Source: Hymenobacter sp. ISL-91
GTDB taxonomy: Bacteria > Bacteroidota > Bacteroidia > Cytophagales > Hymenobacteraceae
Assembly (NCBI RefSeq): GCF_018613725.1
Contig: NZ_JAGGPS010000008.1
Span: 30,904 to 94,903, forward strand
Length of the DNA stretch: 64,000 bases
Reading direction: 5' to 3'
Shown: piece by piece, positions 32,612-41,315 of the stretch
How the letters are laid out: each line of letters starts with the position of its first letter
Numbering within the stretch: the stretch's first letter is position 1
Notes under the pieces: model-generated
What the model saw: the letters and a program-made list of their open reading frames with translations, nothing else
Database searches by the model: none
Told to the model about the DNA's origin: nothing
Program-made: the position numbers and the translations under genes

Positions 32612-35600
32612 TCAGGCAGTTGCCACCTGCAACTGCACGGGCACCTGGTAGTCGTCGAATTCGAGCACGGAATCACCGTTCACATCGGCCGCAAAATCGA
32701 GACTCAAGGCCTGGATTTCCTCGCGGATGTAGTCGCCGAAACGCTGCACGGCGGCTTCCAGCTCGGGCTGCCGGCCTAGGATTACGCGGATTTTGTCCTG
32801 CACTTCCAGGCCGCTGTCTTTGCGCAGGTTCTGAAGGCGGTTCACCAGCTCGCGGGCCACGCCTTCCTGGCGCAACTCATCGGTCAGGGTCACGTCGAGG
32901 GCTACCGTGAGGGGGCCGTCGGTGGCCACGAGCCAGCCGGGCAGGTCGTCGGTGCGGATTTCCACGTCGTCGGGGGCCAGGGTGTAGGTTTCGCCGTCGA
33001 TATCCACCGTCAGGCTTCCCTCCTTCTCCAGCTGGCTGATTTCCGGGGCCGTCATCTGCTGAATGCGGGCACCTACTACCTTCAGCTTGGGGCCGTACTG
33101 CTGGCCGAGGCGCTTGAAGTTGGGCTTCACCGACTTCACCAGCACGCCGCTGGTATCGTCGAGGAACTCCACGTGCTTCACGTTCACCTCGGCGCAAATC
33201 AGGTCTTCCACTTTGCCCACCTGTTCGCGGGTACGGTCATTCAGCACCGGCACCAAGATGCGCTGCAGCGGCTGGCGCACCTTCAGCACCGACTTCTTGC
33301 GGAGCGAGTGGGTGAGCGAGGAAATGCGCTGGGCCAGCTCCATGCGCTCCTCCAGCGCCTTGTCGATGCGGGCCTCATCGGCCTGCACCAGCAGCGTCAG
33401 GTGGATGGATTCCGGCTTGTCGGTGGACTGACTTCCAGAATTCAAGTTCTGATACAACCACTCGGCAAAAAATGGTGCGATGGGCGACATAAGCTGGGCC
33501 ACCACTTCGAGGCACTCCTGCAGCGTTTCGTAGGCGGCGCGCTTGTCGGTGGTCAGCTCGCCCTTCCAGAACCGCCGGCGCGAGAGGCGCACGTGCCAGT
33601 TGGAGAGCTGGTCGGTGACGAAATCCTGGATGGCGCGGGCGGCCTTGGTGGGGTCGTAGGCGTCGTAGTGGCCGCGCACTTCCTGAATCAAGGACTGCAG
33701 CTTGCTCAGCACCCAACGGTCCAGCTCGCCCAGCTCGGCGTGCGGCACGCGCGGTTTCTGGCCCGGCCGGAAGCCGTCGAGGTTGGCGTAGAGGGCGTAG
33801 AACGAGTAAGTGTTGAACAGCGTGCCGAAGAAGCGGCGCTGCACCTCCGTGATGCCGTTGAGGTCGAATTTGAGGTTGTCCCAGGGCTGGGCGTTGGCAA
33901 TCATGTACCAGCGCGTGGCGTCGGGACCGTACTGGGCGATGGTGGCAAACGGGTCGACGGCGTTGCCGAGGCGCTTGCTCATCTTGTTGCCGTTCTTGTC
34001 CAGTACCAGGCCGTTGGCCATCACGTTCTTGTAGGCCACCGAGTCTTCCAGCATCACAGCCAGCGCGTGCAGCGTGAAGAACCAGCCGCGGGTCTGGTCC
34101 ACGCCTTCGGCAATGAAATCGGCCGGGAAATTCTGGTGGAATTTCTCGCTGTTTTCGAGCGGATAGTGCCACTGGGCGTAGGGCATGGCGCCGCTGTCGA
34201 ACCAGACGTCAATCAGGTCCGGCTCGCGGTACATGGGCTGGCCGCTGGGGCTCACCAGGAAAATATCGTCCACGTAGGGCCGGTGCAGGTCCACCTTTTC
34301 GCCGTTGGCGTAGGGGTTGTGGGTCATGATTTCGGCCGCTACGGCCTTGTCAATCTCCTGCTTCATCTGCTCGATGCTGCCGATGCAGATTTCCTCCGAG
34401 CCGTCCTGGGTGCGCCAGATGGGCAGCGGCGTGCCCCAGTAGCGCGAGCGGCTCAGGTTCCAGTCCACGAGGTTTTCGAGCCAGTTGCCGAAGCGGCCGG
34501 TGCCGGTGCTGGCGGGCTGCCAATTGATGGTTTTATTGAGCTCGATGAGCCGGTCTTTCACCGCCGTGGTTTTGATAAACCACGAGTCGAGCGGGTAGTA
34601 GAGGACGGGCTTGTCGGTGCGCCAGCAGTGCGGGTAGGTGTGCTCGTACTTCTCCACTTTGAAGGCCGTGCCGTCGCCTTTCATGCGGATGGCAATGCTT
34701 TCGTCGAGGGTTTTGTAGTCGGCGCCGCTCTGGTCGTGGCCGTCGTAGTTCTTCACCCAGCGGCCGCCGAATTCGCCCATCTGGGCCACGTAGCGGCCGG
34801 TGCGGTCCACGATGGGGCCGAGCTTGCCCTCGGCGTCGGCCAGCAGCAGGGCCGGAATACCGTTCTGCTGGGCCACCCGGAAGTCGTCGGCGCCAAACGT
34901 GGGCGAGATGTGCACGATGCCGGTACCGTCCTCGGTCGTCACAAAGTCGCCGGGAATCACGCGGAAGGCATTTTCCTCGCCCTCGAAGGCAGGGAAACCA
35001 GTTTCGTGACCGAAGAGCCGCTCGTAGCGGATGCCGACGAGGTCGGCCCCTTTAATATTTCCCTGAACAGAATAAGGTATTCTCCCTCTGTTGATGAATT
35101 TAGAAAGCTCTTTTTTATCCTCGTCTGAAGCAGACAGTAATGTTTCAGGATTAAGGTTTTCCAACCAAGTTTCTAACACTCCCTGCAAGGCAGTTGAAAG
35201 ACTCTTTTTTTCAATCAAAAAGTCATCCCAGCCAAACAGTTTTTTAACCAAGTTCTGGGCTGCAACAACCAAGATGGGCTGAAGTGTATAAGGATTGATT
35301 GTCCTTATTAGCTCGTAAGTAATGCTCTTACCAACAGCCAAACCCGTGTTAGCGGGTAGCGTCCAAGGCGTAGTTGTCCAAGCCAAAATGAAAGTATCTG
35401 GCTTATAGGAATTAGTGGAGGGAAACAAATTTGCTTTTTCCGACGCCGCATCCCGCACCACCTTGAACTGGGCCACTACCGTCGTGTCTTTCACATCCCG
35501 ATACGTGCCGGGCTGGTTCAGTTCGTGCGAGGAGAGGCCGGTGCCGGCGGCCGGCGAGTAGGGCTGGATGGTGTAGCCCTTGTAGAGCAGGCCTTTGTCG

Positions 35601-36103
35601 TAGAGCTTCTTGAGCAGCGCCCAGCAGCTTTCGATGTACTTGGGCTCGAAGGTGATGTAGGGGTCGTCGAGGTCCACCCAATAGCCCATCTTCTCGGTCA
35701 AGTCGTCCCACTGCGCCTTGAAGCGCATCACGGTTTCGCGGCAGCGCTGGTTGTACTCCTCGATGCTGATTTTCTTGCCGATATCCTCCTTGGTGATGCC
35801 CAGCTCCTTTTCCACCTGCAGCTCGATGGGCAGGCCATGGGTGTCCCAGCCGCCCTTGCGGGGCACCTGCTTGCCCAGCAGCGTCTGGTAGCGGCAGAAG
35901 ATGTCCTTCACCGTCCGGGCCATTACGTGGTGGATGCCGGGGGCGCCATTGGCCGAGGGTGGTCCCTCGTAAAACACGAACGTGGGCTGGCCTTCACGGC
36001 TGCTCACACTCTTCTCAAAGATGCTGTTCTGCTTCCACCACGCCAGGATATCGGTGCCAACCTGGCCGTAATTGAGCGGCTGCTTGTATTCGGGGTAGGA
36101 CAT
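32612..36103 (-). CDS. ileS: Isoleucine-tRNA ligase
   Basis: Class I aminoacyl-tRNA synthetase, 1163 residues, eukaryote-like (type 2) isoform. The HIGH-equivalent is PSANGAPGIHHVMARTVKD, and the KMSKS-equivalent GNKMSKRLGNAVDPF is near residue 705. Editing-domain WTTTPWTLPANTGLAVGK is present, as are DVWFDSGAMPYAQWHYP and the C-terminal anticodon-binding domain. An internal segment coding about residues 220-352 (35048-35440) is strongly AT-rich compared with both flanks; it covers the start of the editing domain. The reading frame is intact across it. The gene precedes lspA. Confidence 0.97.
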   Translation of the reverse strand: MSYPEYKQPLNYGQVGTDILAWWKQNSIFEKSVSSREGQPTFVFYEGPPSANGAPGIHHVMARTVKDIFCRYQTLLGKQVPRKGGWDTHGLPIELQVEKELGITKEDIGKKISIEEYNQRCRETVMRFKAQWDDLTEKMGYWVDLDDPYITFEPKYIESCWALLKKLYDKGLLYKGYTIQPYSPAAGTGLSSHELNQPGTYRDVKDTTVVAQFKVVRDAASEKANLFPSTNSYKPDTFILAWTTTPWTLPANTGLAVGKSITYELIRTINPYTLQPILVVAAQNLVKKLFGWDDFLIEKKSLSTALQGVLETWLENLNPETLLSASDEDKKELSKFINRGRIPYSVQGNIKGADLVGIRYERLFGHETGFPAFEGEENAFRVIPGDFVTTEDGTGIVHISPTFGADDFRVAQQNGIPALLLADAEGKLGPIVDRTGRYVAQMGEFGGRWVKNYDGHDQSGADYKTLDESIAIRMKGDGTAFKVEKYEHTYPHCWRTDKPVLYYPLDSWFIKTTAVKDRLIELNKTINWQPASTGTGRFGNWLENLVDWNLSRSRYWGTPLPIWRTQDGSEEICIGSIEQMKQEIDKAVAAEIMTHNPYANGEKVDLHRPYVDDIFLVSPSGQPMYREPDLIDVWFDSGAMPYAQWHYPLENSEKFHQNFPADFIAEGVDQTRGWFFTLHALAVMLEDSVAYKNVMANGLVLDKNGNKMSKRLGNAVDPFATIAQYGPDATRWYMIANAQPWDNLKFDLNGITEVQRRFFGTLFNTYSFYALYANLDGFRPGQKPRVPHAELGELDRWVLSKLQSLIQEVRGHYDAYDPTKAARAIQDFVTDQLSNWHVRLSRRRFWKGELTTDKRAAYETLQECLEVVAQLMSPIAPFFAEWLYQNLNSGSQSTDKPESIHLTLLVQADEARIDKALEERMELAQRISSLTHSLRKKSVLKVRQPLQRILVPVLNDRTREQVGKVEDLICAEVNVKHVEFLDDTSGVLVKSVKPNFKRLGQQYGPKLKVVGARIQQMTAPEISQLEKEGSLTVDIDGETYTLAPDDVEIRTDDLPGWLVATDGPLTVALDVTLTDELRQEGVARELVNRLQNLRKDSGLEVQDKIRVILGRQPELEAAVQRFGDYIREEIQALSLDFAADVNGDSVLEFDDYQVPVQLQVATA

Positions 36104-36119
36104 TTTATGTTGAGCTATT

Positions 36120-36281
36120 TAGCCTCTAGTCGCCTCACCCCCTAGCCCCCTCTCCAGGGGGAGAGGGGGAACTAGATATAGGTGCAACGAGCTAGCGCTA
36201 GAATTCGAATTCAATTTTTAGACTAGTTCCCCCCTCTCCTTTTTCGGAGAGGGGGCTAGGGGGTGAGGCGACTAGAGGCTA
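36120..36281. repeat. Nested 162-bp inverted repeat (cruciform)
   Basis: Outer 36-bp arms at 36120-36155 and 36246-36281 are perfect complements and start TAGCCTCTAGTCGCCTCACC. Inside, GAGAGGGGGAACTAG pairs with CTAGTTCCCCCCTCTC, except for small mismatches. It lies between ileS and the RND/MMPL gene, both minus strand. The CACCCCCTAGCCCCCTCTCC word is known as a dispersed repeat in several bacterial phyla. Confidence 0.92.
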
Positions 36282-36292
36282 GAAGAAGACGA

Positions 36293-38716
36293 CTAACTCT
36301 TCCGCATCCGTCCCAAATCCAGTTCCAGTTCGTCGTCCTCGGCGTGGTAGTTGTCGTCGTAGTGCTTAATGGCCGACTGGTCAATGGTGGTTTCGTCGGC
36401 CCCGTGCTCGAAGGTAACGAGCAGGCAGGGCAGCAGAATCAGGTTGGAGAAGTTGGTGATGAGCAGGCTGGCCGACATGAGCAGGCCCAGGGCCTTGGTG
36501 CCGCCGAACTCCGAGAAGGCAAACACCGAAAAGCCCAGAAACAGCACAATGCTGGTGTAAATCATGCTGGTGCCGGCCTCGCTGAGGGTGGTGCTGATGG
36601 CAGCCCGTACCCGGCGGCCGTTACTGGCCATTTCCTGCCGGAACTTGGCCAGCAGATGGATGGAGTTGTCGCCATCGATACCCAGCGCAATACTGAAAAT
36701 AAGGGCCGTGCTGGGCTTGAGCGGGATGCCGAAGTAGCCCATAATACCGCCCGTGAGCAGCAGGGTGAAGAAGTTGGGCAGCAGGGCAAAAAACACCGAG
36801 CGCACCGAGCGAAACAGAATCAGCACTACTAGGCCCACTAGAATAAAGGCGTGCAGCAGGCTGTTCTTAAGCGTTCCGATCAGGAACTCGTTGCCCTTGG
36901 TGAAGATGATAGTGGTGCCGGTAAGGCGGGCGGTGAGGTCGGTATCCTTGAAAATCTTGTCAATTTGGGGCCGTATCTTGTTGGTGAGCAGCGTATCGAG
37001 GTTCTGCGAGCCGATGTCGGCAATTTTGAGCGAGATGCGGGCCTCGCGCATCGTCGAGTCGGTGAACGAGCGGAGCAGCTTGCCGGTGAGGTTGCCCTCG
37101 GCCCCGGGCTGGCTTTGCGAGCGGGCCAGGTAGCTGAAGATGTAGTTTTTCTCGGAGTTATCCGGCAGGCGGTAAAACTCGGGGCTGCCGTTGTAAAAGG
37201 CCTGATTCGAGGCCTTCAGGGCCGTCACCACGCTCACCGGGCTCGTAAGCACCGGCAGGGTGCGCAGGTAGTTTTCGAGCCGGTCGATGCGCTCCAGGTT
37301 TTTGAGTTTTAGCAGGCCTTTGGCTTTGCCAGTGTCCACCACAATTTCCAGCGGCATCACGCCATTGAAATGCTGCTCAAAGAACTTGAGGTCGGAATTC
37401 ACCGATGAATCCTTGGGCAGATCGTCCACCATATACGACACCGACTGCACCTTGCTCACGCCCACGGCGGCCAGCACCGACAGTGCCAGCGTGGTCAGGT
37501 ATACCGTGCGGCGGCGCTCCAGCACCAGGTAGTCGAAAAACTCCAGCAGCTTGATGAGCGGCTTGGCCTCCAGGTGGTCCAGCTGCTTGGGCGTGGGCGG
37601 CGGCAGCACGGTGAAGATGATGGGCATCAGAATAAACGACACCAGAAAGGCGACGTAGATATTGATGGTGGCCACCAACCCGAACTGGAACAGAATGGCA
37701 ATGTTGGTGAAGCAGAACACCACGAAGCCAATGGCCGTGGTGGTGTTGTTCATCAGCGTTACGAGGCCGATTTTGCGCACTACGCGCGTCATGGCCAGCA
37801 CCTGGTTGCCCGATTTGCGGTAGTCGTAGTGGTAGCGGCTGAGCAGGTAGGTGCAGTTGGGAATGCCGATAACGATGATAATGCTCGGAATCAGGCCCGT
37901 AAGCAGGTTGATTTTATAGCCCATCAGCACCATGGAGCCGATGCACCAGGTTACCACAATCAGCACAATCAGCAGCGGGAACACCACCGCCGACCACGTT
38001 CGGAAGAACATGAGCAGCGTCAGGGCCATCATCACGATGGTCAGGGCCACAAACAGCTTCATTTCCGAGGCTACCTTGGTCGTCATCGTGGCCCGCACGT
38101 AGGGCAGGCCGGCGTAGTGCAGCCGGATTTCAGTATCCTTCTCGAAGCGGTGGGCGTGGGCCAGAATTTCGGCCATAACGGCCTCTCGCCGGCTCGAATT
38201 GAGGTACTTGGGGTCGAGGGTGAGGGCCAGCAGCGTGGCGCCGGTAGTGGGCGAAATCAGTTGGCCCTTATAAAACTGCTGCTCGTTCACTACCCGCATC
38301 AGCGAGTCGAGGTCGGACTGCGAGCGGGGCGGCCCGCGGAAAATGGGCACGGCCCGGAAGGTGCGGTTGACGGTGTCTTTTTCGAGCCGCGGCAGCCGCG
38401 TCACGCTCAGTACGCCATTTACACCCTCTACCTTGCTCAAGGTATCAGTGAGCAGCCGCAGCTGGTTGAACTTGCCCAGCTGGTACACCGAGCTGTCCTG
38501 CATACCCAGCACGAGCACGTTGCCGTCCTCGCCGAACTGGCGCTTGAACTGCTGGAAGTACACCATGTCCGGGTCGTCGGGCGCCACTACCTGGGCGAAA
38601 TCATAGGTCATTTCGACCTTGCGCGCCTCCCAGGCCATAAACAGGGTAATGGCCGCCAGCAGCCCTACCAGCAGCTTACGGTTCTTAATTACAAACAGGG
38701 CAAGATTCCGCCACAT
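36293..38716 (-). CDS. RND-superfamily (MMPL-type) transporter
   Basis: An 807-residue polytopic inner-membrane protein with twelve predicted helices arranged as 1 + 5 and 1 + 5, each half preceded by a large periplasmic loop (about residues 35-220 and 410-590). KPSTALIFSIALGIDGDNSI in the second half holds the Asp residues expected for proton coupling, and GLIPSIIIVIGIPNCTYLLS is the matching region in the first half. This is the MMPL/SSD group, which exports lipids or hydrophobic compounds; the substrate is unknown. There is no adaptor or outer-membrane channel gene nearby. A -7 promoter box lies 18-25 bp upstream of the ATG. Confidence 0.85.
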   Translation of the reverse strand: MWRNLALFVIKNRKLLVGLLAAITLFMAWEARKVEMTYDFAQVVAPDDPDMVYFQQFKRQFGEDGNVLVLGMQDSSVYQLGKFNQLRLLTDTLSKVEGVNGVLSVTRLPRLEKDTVNRTFRAVPIFRGPPRSQSDLDSLMRVVNEQQFYKGQLISPTTGATLLALTLDPKYLNSSRREAVMAEILAHAHRFEKDTEIRLHYAGLPYVRATMTTKVASEMKLFVALTIVMMALTLLMFFRTWSAVVFPLLIVLIVVTWCIGSMVLMGYKINLLTGLIPSIIIVIGIPNCTYLLSRYHYDYRKSGNQVLAMTRVVRKIGLVTLMNNTTTAIGFVVFCFTNIAILFQFGLVATINIYVAFLVSFILMPIIFTVLPPPTPKQLDHLEAKPLIKLLEFFDYLVLERRRTVYLTTLALSVLAAVGVSKVQSVSYMVDDLPKDSSVNSDLKFFEQHFNGVMPLEIVVDTGKAKGLLKLKNLERIDRLENYLRTLPVLTSPVSVVTALKASNQAFYNGSPEFYRLPDNSEKNYIFSYLARSQSQPGAEGNLTGKLLRSFTDSTMREARISLKIADIGSQNLDTLLTNKIRPQIDKIFKDTDLTARLTGTTIIFTKGNEFLIGTLKNSLLHAFILVGLVVLILFRSVRSVFFALLPNFFTLLLTGGIMGYFGIPLKPSTALIFSIALGIDGDNSIHLLAKFRQEMASNGRRVRAAISTTLSEAGTSMIYTSIVLFLGFSVFAFSEFGGTKALGLLMSASLLITNFSNLILLPCLLVTFEHGADETTIDQSAIKHYDDNYHAEDDELELDLGRMRKS

Positions 38717-38733
38717 AGACCGTTAAAATGCAG

Positions 38734-38741
38734 CAAAGGTA
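38734..38741 (-). promoter_or_regulatory. -7 box for the RND/MMPL gene
   Basis: Minus-strand TACCTTTG matches the Bacteroidota -7 consensus, 18 bp before the transporter ATG (38716). The -33 element is not evident. The leader would be very short. Confidence 0.4.
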
Positions 38742-38951
38742 CGCAACCCGGTTCAGGTAGCCGGACCGAACTAATCAGTAAGTGCCGGACGGACAGCTGC
38801 TTTGAGGAAGAATTATTTCAGAGCAAACATTTTTTATTTGGAATATATGAAACATTTTGCGTCATATTTTCCGTAAAGACAGCTTTTTCAGACGGTTGCA
38901 AATACATTCATTTGCATTATTCAAATAACGTCTTGTTATTTTTAAATTGAC

Positions 38952-39350
38952 ATGGTATTGTACCATTCACCCGATACATCTCTCACCTTCGACTCCGATT
39001 CGGCTACCTTGCTCCTAAGCTACACGGCTACCGGGCTATCGGTTTCATTCGGGCAGGCTTACCAGCTGGCGCTGGAGGAGATGCTGACCCAGAATATTGG
39101 CCGGCTGCTCCTCGACCTTAAGCGTAATGCCCCTTCCACCGACGACCTAGAAGAGTTGCTGGCCCCGCTCGGCGAAGCCGTAGCCAAGCAGCCCGACCAG
39201 ACCCTGTTTATTGCCGCCCTCGTTTCGGAGGGCCAATACCAGTACCAGATTGGCAATTCGCTGGCGTCCTCTTCCCTCCCGCCGGCCCAGGTCGAGTTCA
39301 ACTACTTCACCTCCCGCCACGACGCCACCCAGTGGCTGAGTGAGAACTGA
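38952..39350 (+). CDS. Small cytoplasmic protein, STAS-like fold possible
   Basis: A 132-residue protein of unknown function. The pattern SFGQAYQLALEEMLTQNIGR, LLLDLKRNAPSTDDLEELLA and FIAALVSEGQYQYQIGNSLA, then a C-terminal FTSRHDATQWLSEN, resembles the strand-helix layout of SpoIIAA/STAS-like proteins common in Bacteroidota, where a final [E/D]-W-L motif is frequent. No phosphorylatable Ser can be pinned down. It is read divergently from the RND gene across an AT-rich 235-bp gap, and converges with glyS. Confidence 0.5.
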   Translation: MVLYHSPDTSLTFDSDSATLLLSYTATGLSVSFGQAYQLALEEMLTQNIGRLLLDLKRNAPSTDDLEELLAPLGEAVAKQPDQTLFIAALVSEGQYQYQIGNSLASSSLPPAQVEFNYFTSRHDATQWLSEN

Positions 39351-39368
39351 TTTAGAGAAGCTAGGAGG

Positions 39369-39505
39369 TAGAAGTTAGAATTCCGGCTGTCATCCTGAGC
39401 GCAGCGAAGGACCTTATTACGCTTGAACGACCGTAACAACGATTCGTTTTCACGTGATAAGGTCCTTCGCTTTGCTCAGGATGACAGCCGGAATTCTAAC
39501 TTCTA
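39369..39505. repeat. Intergenic inverted repeat, extended GCGAAGGACC type
   Basis: Arms run from TAGAAGTTAGAATTCCGGCT through TGTCATCCTGAGCGCAGCGA on the left, with a nearly perfect complement on the right (one arm has GCAAAGCG instead of GCGCAGCG). The flank GAATTCCGG and GTTAGAA are also inverted, which makes it longer than the other copies. It lies between the convergent STAS-like gene and glyS. Confidence 0.88.
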
Positions 39506-39521
39506 GCTCTGGTTCTTTCTC

Positions 39522-41045
39522 TTACAACTGCTCGAAAATGCGCGAGAAGCTTACGGCCTCGCCAATGTAGCCGCGCAGCTCCGAGATGGGCATGCGGGTC
39601 TGTTCGCGCGAGTCGCGGTGGCGTACTGTTACGGTATCGTCCTCCAGCGTCTGGCCGTCTACCACGATGCAGAAGGGCGTGCCGATAAGGTCCTGGCGGG
39701 TGTAGCGCTTACCGATGGCGTCGCGCTCCTCCATAATCACGCGGAAATCGTGGCGCAGGCTGTTGAAGATTTCGGTGGCCTTCTCGGGCATGCCGTCCTT
39801 TTTAACCAGCGGGAAAATGGCCGCCTTGATGGGCGCTACGGCCGGATGCAGGCGCAACAGAGTGCGGGTTTTGGTTTGCTGCTGCTCGCCTTCGCCCTCG
39901 GTAATGGTTTCTTCCTGGTAAGCCTGGCACAGCGTGGCCAGAAACAGGCGGTCGGCGCCGGCCGAGGTTTCCACCACGAAGGGCACGTAGTTGCCGTAGG
40001 CCTTCCCGGTTTCGGGGTCAATGTCGGCATCAAAGTACTGCTGCTTCTTCTTGCTCAGAGCTTGGTGCTGGCTCAGGTCGAAGTCGCCGCGCGAATGGAT
40101 GCCCTCGATTTCCTTGAAGCCGAAGGGGAATTCATACTCGATATCGACAGCGGCCTTGGCGTAGTGGGCCAGCTTTTCGTGGTCGTGGAACCGGAGTTTC
40201 TCGGTGGGCAGGCCCATTACCTCGTGCCAGCGGCGGCGCATGGTTTTCCAGTGCTCGTACCACTCGCCCTCGGTGCCGGGGCGAACAAAAAACTGCAACT
40301 CCATCTGCTCGAACTCGCGCATCCGGAAGATGAACTGCCGGGCCACAATTTCGTTGCGGAAGGCCTTGCCGATCTGGGCAATACCGAACGGCACCTTCTG
40401 GCGGGCCGATTTCTGCACGTTCAGGAAGTTGACGAAGATGCCCTGGGCCGTTTCGGGGCGCAGGTATATCTGGCTCGAATCTTCGGCCACCGCGCCTACC
40501 TGCGTGCTGAACATAAGGTTGAACTGGCGCACCTCAGTCCAGTTGCCGGTTTTACTGATGGGGCAAACGATTTTCTCATCAATGATGAGTTGTTTGACGC
40601 CGGCCAGATCCTCAGCCGTCAGCAGGCGTCCCATTTCGGCTAGGAGGGTTTCGGCGCGGGCCAGCTCGCCGTTTTTCTCGTACTCGGCGGCTTTGTCTTC
40701 GAGCAACACGTCGGCGCGGTAGCGCTTCTTGCTGTCGAGGTTGTCAATCATGGGGTCCGAGAAGCCATCGACGTGGCCCGAGGCTTTCCAAGTGAGCGGG
40801 TGCATGAAAATAGCTGCATCGAGGCCCACCACGTTCTGGTGCAGCTGGGTCATGGCTTTCCACCAGAGCTGCTTGAGGTTGTTTTTGAGCTCCACGCCGT
40901 TGGGGCCATAGTCGTACACGGCGGCCAGGCCGTCATAGATTTCCGACGACTGGAATACGAAGCCGTATTCCTTGGCGTGCGACACGATGTTGGCCAGCGT
41001 GCCTTCGGTAGTGGCCGCGGCGGCGGGTTTGGGGGCGTTGCTCAT
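39522..41045 (-). CDS. glyS: Glycine-tRNA ligase (homodimeric type)
   Basis: Class II synthetase charging tRNA-Gly, single-chain alpha2 form. The ATG at 41045 gives MSNAPKPAAAATTEGTLANI and 507 residues; the ORF open to 41132 adds a non-conserved stretch. Motif 2 region FRNEIVARQFIFRMREFEQM, PETAQGIFVNFLNVQKSARQ and the motif 3 equivalent VVETSAGADRLFLATLCQAY are intact. The anticodon-binding domain is at the C-terminus (QDLIGTPFCIVVDGQTLEDD). Divergent from the PiT transporter gene. Confidence 0.96.
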   Translation of the reverse strand: MSNAPKPAAAATTEGTLANIVSHAKEYGFVFQSSEIYDGLAAVYDYGPNGVELKNNLKQLWWKAMTQLHQNVVGLDAAIFMHPLTWKASGHVDGFSDPMIDNLDSKKRYRADVLLEDKAAEYEKNGELARAETLLAEMGRLLTAEDLAGVKQLIIDEKIVCPISKTGNWTEVRQFNLMFSTQVGAVAEDSSQIYLRPETAQGIFVNFLNVQKSARQKVPFGIAQIGKAFRNEIVARQFIFRMREFEQMELQFFVRPGTEGEWYEHWKTMRRRWHEVMGLPTEKLRFHDHEKLAHYAKAAVDIEYEFPFGFKEIEGIHSRGDFDLSQHQALSKKKQQYFDADIDPETGKAYGNYVPFVVETSAGADRLFLATLCQAYQEETITEGEGEQQQTKTRTLLRLHPAVAPIKAAIFPLVKKDGMPEKATEIFNSLRHDFRVIMEERDAIGKRYTRQDLIGTPFCIVVDGQTLEDDTVTVRHRDSREQTRMPISELRGYIGEAVSFSRIFEQL

Positions 41046-41099
41046 GGCAGATGCGGGGTTGAGAGAAGAGTCGTTTCGGGCAAAGCACGTAACGACAGG

Positions 41100-41126
41100 C
41101 AAAAGTAACCAAAGCCTCGCCCGCAA
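41100..41126 (-). promoter_or_regulatory. Possible promoter for glyS
   Basis: Minus-strand TACTTTTG (41100-41107) fits the -7 box, with TTG (41124-41126) 16 bp further upstream. It lies 55 bp before the glyS ATG. Spacing is a little short. Confidence 0.4.
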
Positions 41127-41247
41127 CCGCACCCTGGTGTAAAACGGCTTCTCTGACAGTTGGAAGGCAGATTTCAGCCGTAGTTGGCAATCCTGCGTTT
41201 AGCCCTCCAGCCGGCCAACCAGCCGGGCCAGTAACAATTTCATAACC

Positions 41248-41277
41248 TTGCCCTGCCTGAGGTCCGAAGTACCTTTG
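41248..41277 (+). promoter_or_regulatory. Well-spaced Bacteroidota-type promoter for the PiT gene
   Basis: TTG (41248-41250) and TACCTTTG (41270-41277) are separated by exactly 19 bp, matching the -33/-7 consensus (TTG-N19-TAnnTTTG). Transcription would begin near 41283, about 33 bp before the ATG at 41316. This is the best promoter match found in the window. Confidence 0.7.
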
Positions 41278-41315
41278 GATTTGTTTTTCCCGATTTCTCA
41301 CCCAACTACTCCCTT

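Noticed and set aside
33173-35128. 651-codon open frame opposite ileS
   Set aside because: Antisense shadow of ileS with no recognisable domain; it ends where the AT-rich ileS segment breaks the frame.
39449-39458. TTTTCACGTGATAAGG as a parS candidate
   Set aside because: Contains CACGTG but lacks the TGTT and AACA arms; it is the loop edge of an inverted repeat.
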